This document shows positions 7,908 through 15,890 of a DNA stretch of 52,046 bases, in pieces; the first letter of the stretch is position 1, and each line of letters begins with the position of its first letter. The position numbers and the translations under genes were made by a program. The notes beneath the pieces are model-generated. The model saw only the letters and a list, made by a program, of their open reading frames with translations, did not search any database and was not told the DNA's origin. Source of the stretch: CAZHBA01 sp964530225 (GTDB taxonomy: Bacteria; Pseudomonadota; Alphaproteobacteria; UBA6615). Location of the stretch: contig CAZHBA010000072.1 of NCBI GenBank assembly GCA_964530225.1, positions 1 through 52,046 of the forward strand, written 5' to 3'.

Positions 7908-8345
7908 CCAACAATCTCAGTCAAGTTCCGCCGTTTGCTGTTACCGGCTTTAGCCGCTACAGCACTGACGGCGGGCGATGCTTCGACCATTATCTCCAGG
8001 GCTAACATCGCCCATAATTACTAGCCGTTCGAGCTGTGGCAGCTTTGCGGCGTCGACAATGCGCTTAGGGTCATCGACATCTCCGGCGACGGCCGCAATC
8101 ACTCCGGCCGCCCACTGCTGTTCTCCCGCGCCGACGTGCTGACCGACGGTATCACCATCAATGCGTTGCCGATGCTCCACCTCGACACGAACGGCAGCGT
8201 TCTTAATCCCGGCCACGACACCTATTACAGCCAGCGTGTGGTCGGCGGCCCGGCTCGTTCATGGTGTCGGCGCTGGGCGCCAACGCATTTCCTGACGCCA
8301 TTCTGAAAAAGCTGACAATCGAGATCGCAGGTATCAACACCGACA
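7908..8345 (+). pseudogene. Decayed DUF1194 (von Willebrand A-like) secreted protein
   Basis: Reading the plus strand gives a signal-like segment VKFRRLLLPALAATALTAG near 7919-7975, then after a break ELWQLCGVDNALRVIDISGDGRNHSGRP (8034 onward, here abbreviated) and DGITINALPML, then DTYYSQRVVGGP. After a frame change at about 8250-8256 it continues GSFMVSALGANAFPDAILKK and LTIEIAG. The blocks D-I-S-G-D-G, G-I-T-I-N-x-L-P, Y-Y-x-V-x-GGPG-x-F and the final K-L-x-x-E-I match DUF1194 proteins in order. The N-terminal vWA half with its metal-binding motif is largely deleted. Clearly non-functional if the sequence is right. Its far end abuts the stop of the next, convergent gene. Confidence 0.65.
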
Positions 8346-8347
8346 CA

Positions 8348-9231
8348 CTATCCGGCGGCGCGCGCCTTGCGTTCTCGGTGCACCACATAGACGCCGCTGG
8401 CGATGATGATCGCCGTGCCGATGAACGTGAATAGGTTAGGAAAGTCGCCGAAGACAAACAGGCCAAACGAAGTCGCCCAGACAATTTCGGTATAAGCGAA
8501 TGGCGCCACCAGAGCCGCCTCAGCACGCTGATAGGCCTTGATGATAGCGTAGTGGCCGAGGCCACCGAAGAACCCCACCGCGACGAGCATCAGCCATTGC
8601 TCGGTTGTCGGCGTCTGCCAATCGAAGGGCCAATCGCCGTCATCGTCAAGGCGCCGACGAGCGCGGTGTAGAACAGCATGTTCAAGGGGTCGGAGCGGTG
8701 ACTAATCAGCCGCGTGATAATTTGATACAGAGCATAGAAGAACGCGACTGCGACCGGCAGCAGCGCCGCCACTTGGAATAGGCCCGCGCTCGGCCGAATG
8801 ACCACCAGCATGCCGATAAAGCCGACGACTACGGCGACCCATCGCCGCGGCCCTATACGCTCGCGCAAGATAATTACCGACAAGACTACAATCAACAACG
8901 GCGCGGCAAAGGTGATCGCCACCGCGTCGGCCAAAGGCATGAACCCCAGCGCGACGAACATGCACGCAGTCGCCAGCAGCACCAAAATCGAGCAGGCGAT
9001 TTGCCAGCCGATGTCATCGCTGTCAAGCAGCGTCGGGATACGCCGCGGGAACAACACCAGAATTAGCGCGAAGTGGAAAAAGTAGCGGCCCCAGATGATG
9101 CCGGTTACCGGCAACTCACCGCGCAATTCTTTCGTGAACGTGTTCATGGTGGCAAAGCACAGCACCGCAAAACAGATCATCAGAATGCCGCGCAAGGGCG
9201 CATCGGTGGGGCGGGCAACCTCCGTTACCAT
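8348..9231 (-). pseudogene. EamA/DMT-family transporter, frameshifted
   Basis: An inner-membrane drug/metabolite transporter of two EamA repeats. The first 200 or so residues (ATG at 9231) carry the first five helices and the EamA signature IRP near residue 154 and run into helix 7. At about 8625-8632 the frame changes by one missing base (or two extra), and the remainder continues in another frame as DWQTPTTEQWLMLVAVGFFG and ends HRERKARAAG at 8348. Both parts match the family, so this was one gene of about 294 codons. The break lies where the sequence GCCAATCG occurs twice 13 bases apart, which fits slippage. It could be a sequencing error; otherwise the last helices are lost and the protein is dead. 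Confidence 0.8.
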
Positions 9232-9310
9232 GACCCTATCATTACCGTCAGTTAGGGCAGCAGGAAATCGTACAGGCGCACCAGGATATCCACCAGTACT
9301 TTTTGGCGGA

Positions 9311-10258
9311 TTACACGGTCCGTTGGCGACGCCCAGTCATTAAATAAATTCCGGCAAAAATCAAGATCACGCCGGTGACATGATAGAGCGCAACGCTTTC
9401 GCCCAAAACCAGAATTGCCAGTGCGGCAATAAACACCGTACGCACATAAAAAAACATGCTCGAAACATACGACCCCACCGCCAAGGTGCCGATGGTCATG
9501 AAACCGACGGCAAGGACCGATACGGCAACCGATATCCACAGAATCATCGCCACGCTGTCCAACGTGTAGGGAAATGGCTCTACATATAAAATTTCCCAAA
9601 CATACAGCGGCGCGGCAAAGGCCGCCCCAAACCACGAAACCGCGCATAAACGGGCGAATGGCGAGAGATCCGACGGGGTAAGGCGCAGCAGGACAACATA
9701 GGCCGAATAGCCCACTACGGCAGCGAACACCAACAGATCGCCGAAGTGTGGCCGCATACCCAACAGAATAGCGGCGTCGCCGCGCGCAACTACCACCAAC
9801 ACACCGGCCGCGGCGATCAACAAACCGATTCCCTGACGCGTAACGATTTGATCGCGGAAAAACAACCAGCCCATGAAAGCCATGACCGCGGTCTGGGATG
9901 TCATGACAACGCCACCATTCATCGCCGTGGTCATACTAACACCGAGATAAACCGCCGAACCGCCCAAAACCGACATGCAGAAGCCAAGAATGGAAAGGAC
10001 CTTCCAGTGCCGCACCACCACCGCGTACTTAATGTAAAGTTCGCGGCCATAGAACGGTGTAAGCAAAATCGCCGGCCCCATAACGCGCCAGAACCCCAAG
10101 CCCAGGGGCGGCACATCGCGCCCCTCGGCGAGCCGGCCGACGATGACATCGGTCGCCAGGAAAAACACGCCCAACGACATCAGCAGATAAGGCCACCATT
10201 TCTGCCGTGCGATCCGCGCACACAACGGCGACCTTCCGATTTGCTCGTTTATTGTCAT
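9311..10258 (-). CDS. EamA/DMT-family transporter
   Basis: A 315-residue polytopic membrane protein with about ten hydrophobic helices arranged as two EamA repeats (roughly residues 22-155 and 170-310). The usual end-of-repeat features are present: GIGLLIAAAGVLVVVARG closing repeat one and VTGVILIFAGIYLMTGRRQ closing repeat two. DMT carriers export or import small metabolites such as amino acids; the substrate is not predictable. It lies directly upstream of, and in the same direction as, the frameshifted EamA gene (79-bp spacing), but the two proteins are not close copies, so this is not a simple tandem duplication. Start ATG at 10258 is the only reasonable choice. Confidence 0.88.
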   Translation of the reverse strand: MTINEQIGRSPLCARIARQKWWPYLLMSLGVFFLATDVIVGRLAEGRDVPPLGLGFWRVMGPAILLTPFYGRELYIKYAVVVRHWKVLSILGFCMSVLGGSAVYLGVSMTTAMNGGVVMTSQTAVMAFMGWLFFRDQIVTRQGIGLLIAAAGVLVVVARGDAAILLGMRPHFGDLLVFAAVVGYSAYVVLLRLTPSDLSPFARLCAVSWFGAAFAAPLYVWEILYVEPFPYTLDSVAMILWISVAVSVLAVGFMTIGTLAVGSYVSSMFFYVRTVFIAALAILVLGESVALYHVTGVILIFAGIYLMTGRRQRTV

Positions 10259-10371
10259 AGATTGTCCAATAGATTAGCAGAACTTAGTGAACGCCAGTTC
10301 CTTCACTTCAGTCGAGCCATGTGCCAAGCGCATCTCCCGAGACCGCGATACAGGAGATATTGATGGAAAAA

Positions 10372-10640
10372 ACTACGCTAAAATCTTAAATGCCCAGGAT
10401 GCCCGCACGACGGAACTGTTTCGCGCCCACCCAAACACCATGCGCGTCCGTCGCGCGGTCATGCAAGCGGTGCAGAAGCCGCACGCTCTCGACGCAAGAC
10501 ATCGGGGCTGACAGCGCTGGCGATCGCCATCGCCTAGCGCTGCGAAGGTTACGTGGTCTCACACCAAGCAGTCGGCAAAGAAAGGCACCAGACGGATAAG
10601 ACGGGCGCGGCCGGATGCGCGAAATTTCGATGTGTCGGCG
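10372..10640 (+). pseudogene. Probable remnant of a carboxymuconolactone decarboxylase/AhpD-like protein
   Basis: The plus strand encodes KILNAQDARTTELFRAHPNT and then AVMQAVQKPHALDA (10378-10495). A one-base frame change leads to KTSGLTALAIAIA, a stop, and RCEGYVVSH (to about 10562). Together these follow the AhpD-like pattern LDAKT-x-ELIALAIA-x2-RCEGC-x2-SH, but the second cysteine is Tyr and a stop interrupts the helix. The rest is not recognisable. The match is short, so the family call is tentative. The segment fills most of the 530-base gap between the transporter and the lipoprotein gene. Confidence 0.4.
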
Positions 10641-10789
10641 CGGCGCTGTTGTTTCATCGGCTACCCCTGGGTTTTGTCTGGTCCATTGACAAGAATTAAT
10701 TCTAAAGTATGCGCGGTGCCGGTGTCACAACATGGAAAATGTGGATTTGCGCGACTCACAGGCGATGCTAGTCAGTGATTATGGTTAGT

Positions 10790-11245
10790 ATGCGACCATG
10801 GCCCCGTTCCTTTTTGCTGCTCGCGTTCCTGATGGTCTTGACCGCGTGCAACCAAAGCGAGGTGCTACTGCCGACGACCGGCGCGTCGGACAACGAGACC
10901 GCAAAGAGTTTTGCTCTGCTCGCCGATATTCCAATCCCGCCGGGCGCTGAACTCGATGTCGAAAAATCTCTCGTGCTGGGCAATCTCAACAGCTGGACCG
11001 GGCGGGTTATTCTCGATGTCAGTGTATCGGCAGCCAAGGCCTTCGCCCTCTATCAAGCCGAAATGCCAAACTTCGGCTGGCAGCCGATTATGAGCGTGCA
11101 AGCCGTGGTCAGCGTATTGACCTTTACCCGAAGCGAACGGGCCGCGGCCGTCCAAATCGAGAACCGAACGCTACGTGGTAGCACGGTATCGATCACCGTT
11201 GCGCCGCGCCAAACCAATATGGGGCCCACCTCCGGGTCGAGCTAA
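10790..11245 (+). CDS. Uncharacterised lipoprotein
   Basis: A predicted 151-residue lipoprotein: the N-terminus MRPWPRSFLLLAFLMVLTAC is a lipoprotein signal peptide whose LTAC lipobox places the lipidated Cys at residue 20. The mature part has no domain I can name. It contains DIPIPPGAELDVEKSLVLG, then WTGRVILDVSVSAAKAFALY and FTRSERAAAVQIENRTLRGS, suggesting a compact alpha/beta domain with PAS-free, YycH-like or ferredoxin-like topology; that is a guess. Two earlier in-frame starts (GTG 10775, ATG 10781) are possible; ATG 10790 gives the best signal peptide. It converges on the PqiA-like gene, 8 bases apart. Probably anchored in the outer or inner membrane facing the periplasm. Confidence 0.7.
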   Translation: MRPWPRSFLLLAFLMVLTACNQSEVLLPTTGASDNETAKSFALLADIPIPPGAELDVEKSLVLGNLNSWTGRVILDVSVSAAKAFALYQAEMPNFGWQPIMSVQAVVSVLTFTRSERAAAVQIENRTLRGSTVSITVAPRQTNMGPTSGSS

Positions 11246-11253
11246 GCGTCAAA

Positions 11254-11766
11254 CTAATCCCTATTCACCAGCAAACTGAGCCGACGCACCGCCCACGTCG
11301 ATATCAATACCGAGGCGGAAAATGCGATGACGCCGATACGGACATCGGCGCCGGAGAGCAAACGTCCATCGGCAACCAGCACCACCAGCGCGATGATAAA
11401 AACATCAAGCATCGACCATTTCGACATTGCCGCTAGCCTGTTGAGAAGCTTGCCCGCCGCAGGGCTCGACACATCGGCAGCGTGCCACAGCACTAGGCCA
11501 GTAAGGATCTTAAGGGTCGGAAACAAGATGGAAAAAGCGAAGGTCACTACAAACAGAAAATAATCGCCGGCATCGAAAAACGAGAACACGCCTTCGAACA
11601 GCGAGAATTCACGGCCGAGAAAAAAGAACGAGCTGATTTTAATCGCCGGCAGAAATAGGCCAAACGCCAGCAGCAGTAACGCCACCAACAGCACCAGACC
11701 GAGCCACCGATCGAGGCCGTGCGCCCGTGCGCGCAGCGCACCACCTAAAATACCGCCGAATTGCAT
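11254..11766 (-). CDS. PqiA-like (paraquat-inducible protein A family) membrane protein
   Basis: A 170-residue inner-membrane protein with four helices. The first segment GLDRWLGLVLLVALLLLAFG precedes FLPAIKIS and FSLFEGVFSFFDAG, and the later KWSMLDVFIIALVV (about residues 110-123) is the most conserved block of PqiA domains (G/K-x-WSM-x-DVF). It corresponds to one PqiA half domain, not the full two-domain protein. PqiA partners MCE-type lipid transporters in enterobacteria; no MCE gene is adjacent here. I chose the ATG at 11766 because the upstream in-frame sequence up to 11874 lacks family similarity and overlaps the promoter of the divergent reductase gene. Confidence 0.82.
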   Translation of the reverse strand: MQFGGILGGALRARAHGLDRWLGLVLLVALLLLAFGLFLPAIKISSFFFLGREFSLFEGVFSFFDAGDYFLFVVTFAFSILFPTLKILTGLVLWHAADVSSPAAGKLLNRLAAMSKWSMLDVFIIALVVLVADGRLLSGADVRIGVIAFSASVLISTWAVRRLSLLVNRD

Positions 11767-11865
11767 AGACCCTACCCGTGACTTGTGCTCGGCCCTGCCG
11801 TGACGGCAATATAGCCTAAACAACGCGCGATCCGTAACGCGCGACAACTGAGGAAGGAAGCAATA

Positions 11866-12903
11866 ATGGCGCAACTCCTCAACCGTCGGATCATCCTAAA
11901 AACCCGGGCTTCCGGCCTGCCGACGCCGGACCTGTTCGAGATGGTGGAAGACAACGCGCCCAAGCCAGGCGACGGTGAACTGCTCGTGCACTCTATCTAC
12001 CTGTCGGCCGATCCGGCGATGAAGGGCTGGATCAGCTCGACGAAAAACTATGCTAGCGTCGAGACCGGCGCGACGATGAATTCCTTTGGGCTCGGCGTCG
12101 TGGTCGAATCCCGCCACCCCGACTACGCCGAGGGAGACTTCGTCTCGTGTCAAACAGGCTGGCAGGAATACGCGATCGCGAGGCCCGACGATGTCGCGTT
12201 CAGAAAGGTCGATCCGGCGGACGGGCCGGTCTCGACCGCACTCGGTGTCCTGGGCCTCAACGGCATCACCGCCTATTTTGGATTACTCGATGTCGGTCAG
12301 CCGAAAGCCGGCGCGACGGTGCTCGTCTCGACCGCCGCCGGTGCCGTCGGTAGCGCAGTGGGGCAAATCGCCAAGATAAAGAGTTGCCGCACGGTGGGCA
12401 TCACCGGCGGGCCGGAGAAGACCGCGCTCTGCCGCGATGTGTTTGGCTACGACGAGGTCATCGACTACAAGGCTACGGACGATTTGGGCACCGCCCTACA
12501 ATTGACCTGTCCCGAAGGGATCGATATCTATTACGACAATGTCGGCGGCGGCACGTTGGATACGGTGCTGCCGTTGATGAATATGCACGGCCGAATTTCC
12601 ATCTGCGGCACCGCATCGGTCGACGCCTGGCTACCGCCGCCGACCGGACTACGCCCGGAGCGTCATATTCTGATCAGCCGCCTGCGCATCCAAGGTTTCA
12701 TTATCTTCGATTACTTCGATCGCTACCCGGAAGCGCTGGCCGATCTCAAGCAATGGATCTCGGAAGGCAAACTCAAATACCGCGAGGACATCGCCGAGGG
12801 TTTGGAGAACGCGCCATCGGTACTCGCCGGTCTCTACGAAGGCCGCAATATGGGCCGGCAATTAATCCGCATACGTCCCGACCCGACACTGCAAGAAAGT
12901 TAA
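11866..12903 (+). CDS. NADP-dependent MDR oxidoreductase (CurA/leukotriene-B4 dehydrogenase type)
   Basis: A 345-residue zinc-free medium-chain reductase. The N-terminal GroES-like domain begins NRRIILKTRASGLPTPDLFE and includes YLSADPAMKGWIS, a signature of the CurA/prostaglandin reductase branch. The Rossmann domain contains VLVSTAAGAVGSAVGQIAK (about residues 152-170) and the later YDNVGGGTLDTVLPLM and GRISICG. These enzymes reduce the double bond of enones or enals with NADPH. No zinc ligands are present, as expected. RBS is GGAAGG 8 bases before the ATG. Monocistronic; divergent from the PqiA-like gene with a 99-base shared upstream region. Confidence 0.9.
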   Translation: MAQLLNRRIILKTRASGLPTPDLFEMVEDNAPKPGDGELLVHSIYLSADPAMKGWISSTKNYASVETGATMNSFGLGVVVESRHPDYAEGDFVSCQTGWQEYAIARPDDVAFRKVDPADGPVSTALGVLGLNGITAYFGLLDVGQPKAGATVLVSTAAGAVGSAVGQIAKIKSCRTVGITGGPEKTALCRDVFGYDEVIDYKATDDLGTALQLTCPEGIDIYYDNVGGGTLDTVLPLMNMHGRISICGTASVDAWLPPPTGLRPERHILISRLRIQGFIIFDYFDRYPEALADLKQWISEGKLKYREDIAEGLENAPSVLAGLYEGRNMGRQLIRIRPDPTLQES

Positions 12904-13140
12904 TCGCGTTTGCCTTCGAGCACTCCCGCCCCACGCAGCCCGCCGAGCAACGCACCGTGGCGCGGAATAGAACCTTCAACAGGTCTGCCACTGCCTGCCG
13001 TGCAACCTCCAACCGGCCAGCATTGGCAGCACACGTAGATTAGCTGAGACAATCCAACTGCTCTAGAGCAGCACACGCTTGATGCAATAGTAAATGCTAT
13101 CGCGCTATAAGGTGCCCTCTCCGGTGCCGGTACTCTTCCC

Positions 13141-14046
13141 ATGACGCTACTTTGGATCCCGCTCACCATCGCCGCCGCGTTTTTGCAGAACGTGCGCTCG
13201 GCGTTGCAGAAGCACCTTAAAGAACAGCTCGGCACCACCGGCGCCACCTTCGTGCGCTTCGGCTACGGGTTTCCCTTCGCCCTGCTCTATCTGGCCGGTT
13301 TGGCGACTTTCACCGATCTTCCGGTACCGCAGCTGAATCCACGGTTCATTATTATCGTGATGATCGGTGGACTGGCACAGATCGCCGGCACCGGCCTACT
13401 GGTCTCGTTGTTCGACAAACGCAATTTCGCCGTCGGCACCACCTACTCGAAAACCGAGACCGTGCAGGCGGCAATATTCGGCATCTTCTTCCTCGGCGAA
13501 CTCGTTTCTCTCAACGCCGCCATAGGCATTCTGGTGAGCCTCGCCGGGGTGATCGCAATTTCCGTTGCCCGTAGCCCGGCGGGCCTTCGCGCCATCGCCA
13601 CGGCGTGGACCGAGTGGCCAGCGCTAATCGGCCTCGCCTCGGGCGCATCGTTCGGCGTCGCCGCGGTGTCCTACCGGGGCGCATCGTTGTCGCTGGGCGG
13701 TGACGGGTTTCTGATGCAAGCATCGGTCACGCTGGCTTTTGTTTTGGTATTCCAGACCATCGTCATGGCGGGCTATATGGCGGTGCGCGAACCAGCCGAA
13801 CTGCGCGCCTCACTGGCGGCTTGGCGGGTCGCCATGTGGGTAGGCCTCAGCGGCGCAGTAGCGTCGATCGGCTGGTTCACCGCCATGACCATTCAGCAGG
13901 CGGCGCTGGTGCGCGCTCTTGGGCAAATCGAACTGGTCTTCACCATCGCATCCTCCACGCTTATCTTCCGCGAGCGTATTTTGCGGCTAGAGTTGATCGG
14001 CATTATCCTGGTGGTGGCCGGGATCGTTATTTTAATTTTGCGCTAA
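13141..14046 (+). CDS. EamA/DMT-family transporter
   Basis: A 301-residue membrane protein with ten predicted helices and two EamA repeats. It opens IPLTIAAAFLQNVRSALQKH, with a charged loop after helix 1, and contains TYSKTETVQAAIFGIFFLGE (about residues 101-120) and the closing LIGIILVVAGIVILILR. This variant, with polar residues in helix 4, is a distinct DMT subgroup; substrate unknown. No clear ribosome site precedes the ATG at 13141, so the start is less certain. A small gene follows 41 bases later in the same direction and is probably co-transcribed. The 236-base gap before it holds nothing I recognise beyond a short palindrome around a CTCTAGAG core near 13065. Confidence 0.87.
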   Translation: MTLLWIPLTIAAAFLQNVRSALQKHLKEQLGTTGATFVRFGYGFPFALLYLAGLATFTDLPVPQLNPRFIIIVMIGGLAQIAGTGLLVSLFDKRNFAVGTTYSKTETVQAAIFGIFFLGELVSLNAAIGILVSLAGVIAISVARSPAGLRAIATAWTEWPALIGLASGASFGVAAVSYRGASLSLGGDGFLMQASVTLAFVLVFQTIVMAGYMAVREPAELRASLAAWRVAMWVGLSGAVASIGWFTAMTIQQAALVRALGQIELVFTIASSTLIFRERILRLELIGIILVVAGIVILILR

Positions 14047-14087
14047 AGCGCTTAAACAACAGCAATAAAAGGGACCTGGAGGACCGC

Positions 14088-14321
14088 ATGGTAGACGACA
14101 CCAATGATTTGGAATTTCTGCAGGCGATCTGTGACGCCTGCCTAGCGGTTAGCGACCGGCTGGATTTAACCGCGCACGAATTGATCGTCGCCGTCGCCGC
14201 TAATCTCGGCCGTTTCGTCGCGGTCGCCAGCGCTGAAGGCGAGGACGTTTCGATCGAAGAGCTGAAAAAACTTGCGATCAATGTCTTCGAGGAGGGCATC
14301 AACGCCCAGCCCGTGGACTAG
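14088..14321 (+). CDS. Small acidic protein of unknown function
   Basis: A 77-residue acidic protein preceded by a good GGAGG ribosome site 6 bases before the ATG, 41 bases after the transporter. It is predicted all-helical: EFLQAICDACLAVSDRLDLT, ELIVAVAANLGRFVAVA and EELKKLAINVFEEGI, without membrane segments, signal peptide or metal motifs. Two cysteines lie in C-D-A-C. Codon use matches neighbours. I do not recognise a family. Co-transcription with the EamA transporter is likely from spacing. Confidence 0.65.
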   Translation: MVDDTNDLEFLQAICDACLAVSDRLDLTAHELIVAVAANLGRFVAVASAEGEDVSIEELKKLAINVFEEGINAQPVD

Positions 14322-14536
14322 GTTCCGTTTACACATAATTCAGAACCGGGCCGGCGGCGCCGATTTTAGCGCGCAATCGCTTTTGACCGGCAGCCCGTAG
14401 CCAATTAGTCTAGCCGCGCCTGCCATGGCGAAGCGGGGCATCCAGCCTCGAAATTCAAAAGAATGCCAATCGGGATAAGATGGCGTAACCGGGGGAGTGA
14501 TCATCTTGTTGAAGTTCAGGGAGAATCGAGATTCCA

Positions 14537-15409
14537 ATGCGATATGAAGCACCCACGTCGCTCGACGCCGCGGTATCGCTGCTGGCCGAAGCCGGCAGCA
14601 GTTCGCGGGTCCTGGCCGGTGGCACCGACCTCGTAATTCAAATGCGCAACGAAATGGTTGCGCCCGATCTGGTCGTCGACATCAAGCGGATCGACGAAGT
14701 CCGGACCATCACGTCCGAGGCCGGCGGCTTCCGTATTGGTGCCGCGGTGTCCGGCGCCGAACTGGGCGAGCATGCTGAATTGAAGGCCGCTTGGCCGGGG
14801 GTAGTCGAAGCCGCCGAACTCATCGGCTCGACCCAGGTCCAAGGCCGCGCCACCATGGGTGGTAATTTGTGCAACGCCTCGCCAGCAGCAGACAGCGTGC
14901 CGGCGCTGATTGCGGCAAATGCTGTTGTCGATGTTGTCGGCCTAAACGGCCGGCGCACGGTACTGGTCGAAGATGTCCCCGCCGGACCCGGCGAGACAAC
15001 GCTGGCGCCAGACGAAATCGTCGCCTCGTTTTTGCTGCCGCCCCGGCTACCGCGATCGGGCGATGCCTACCTGCGCATGATTCCGCGCACTGAGATGGAC
15101 ATCGCCATCGTTGGCGTCGGCGTCAACCTAACGATTGATGACAACGGCTCCTGCACGGTGGCCCGCGTCGTATTGGGAGCCGTAGCGGAAACGGCATTGC
15201 TGGTCCCTGAAGCCGCCACAGCGCTGATCGGCACAGCCGTCGACGATGCGGCGCTGGAAAATCTCGCCGCCGCGGCTAGCGCCGTCTGCCGTCCTATCGA
15301 CGACAAGCGCGGCACCAAGAATTACAGGATCAAGGTCGCCGGCGTGCTGGCGCGACGCGCAGCTAAAACGGCGGTCAAACGGGCGACGCTCGAACAGGTG
15401 GGAGGGTAA
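14537..15409 (+). CDS. Molybdenum hydroxylase FAD-binding (medium) subunit, CoxM-like
   Basis: A 290-residue flavoprotein subunit of the xanthine dehydrogenase/CO dehydrogenase family. It begins MRYEAPTSLDAAVSLLAEAG and has the two FAD-binding motifs AGGTDL (residues 36-41) and TMGGNLCNASPAADS (about residues 112-126), followed by the C-terminal CO-dehydrogenase flavoprotein domain. It passes electrons from the 2Fe-2S clusters of the small subunit to its acceptor. First gene of a three-gene operon with 2-base gaps to the next genes. A weak GGAG site precedes the ATG. The 215 bases upstream contain the presumed promoter; I see no operator. Confidence 0.92.
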   Translation: MRYEAPTSLDAAVSLLAEAGSSSRVLAGGTDLVIQMRNEMVAPDLVVDIKRIDEVRTITSEAGGFRIGAAVSGAELGEHAELKAAWPGVVEAAELIGSTQVQGRATMGGNLCNASPAADSVPALIAANAVVDVVGLNGRRTVLVEDVPAGPGETTLAPDEIVASFLLPPRLPRSGDAYLRMIPRTEMDIAIVGVGVNLTIDDNGSCTVARVVLGAVAETALLVPEAATALIGTAVDDAALENLAAAASAVCRPIDDKRGTKNYRIKVAGVLARRAAKTAVKRATLEQVGG

Positions 15410-15411
15410 TC

Positions 15412-15888
15412 ATGTCAAAACTTCATGTAACGACGGAAATCAACGGCGATCCCATCGAATATCTGTGCGAACCCGGGCAAACCCTGCTCGAAGCACTGCG
15501 CGACGAACTGCAATTCACCGGCACCAAGGAAGGCTGCGGCTCAGGCGACTGCGGTGCGTGCAGCGTTACGCTCGATGGGCGGCTGGTGTGCGCCTGCCTG
15601 GTGCTGGCGGCCGAGGCCGAAGGCCGCAAGGTCGAAACCATCGAGGGCATGGCGGATGGCGAGGAACTTCACCCACTGCAGCAGAAATTTCTCGACCACG
15701 CGGCACTGCAGTGCGGTTTCTGTACGCCGGGCTTTCTCGTTGCTGCCAAGTCGCTATTGGAGCGCAACCCCGATCCCACCGAGACTGAGATCCGGTTCTG
15801 GCTCGCCGGCAATCTCTGCCGCTGCACCGGCTACGACAAGATCGTCCGCGCGGTGCTCGACACCGCGGTGGAAATGCAGGAGAGCTAA
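15412..15888 (+). CDS. Molybdenum hydroxylase 2Fe-2S (small) subunit, CoxS-like
   Basis: A 158-residue iron-sulfur subunit with both clusters: the plant ferredoxin-type site KEGCGSGDCGACSVTLDG (Cys42, Cys47, Cys50, with Cys60/62 following) and the helical-domain site with QCGFCTPGF and NLCRCTGY. This is the complete set of cysteines for two 2Fe-2S clusters that wire the molybdenum centre to FAD. Length is typical of CoxS. It begins 2 bases after the FAD subunit and ends 2 bases before the molybdenum subunit, with GGAGGG at the end of the preceding gene acting as its ribosome site. Confidence 0.95.
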   Translation: MSKLHVTTEINGDPIEYLCEPGQTLLEALRDELQFTGTKEGCGSGDCGACSVTLDGRLVCACLVLAAEAEGRKVETIEGMADGEELHPLQQKFLDHAALQCGFCTPGFLVAAKSLLERNPDPTETEIRFWLAGNLCRCTGYDKIVRAVLDTAVEMQES

Positions 15889-15890
15889 CC

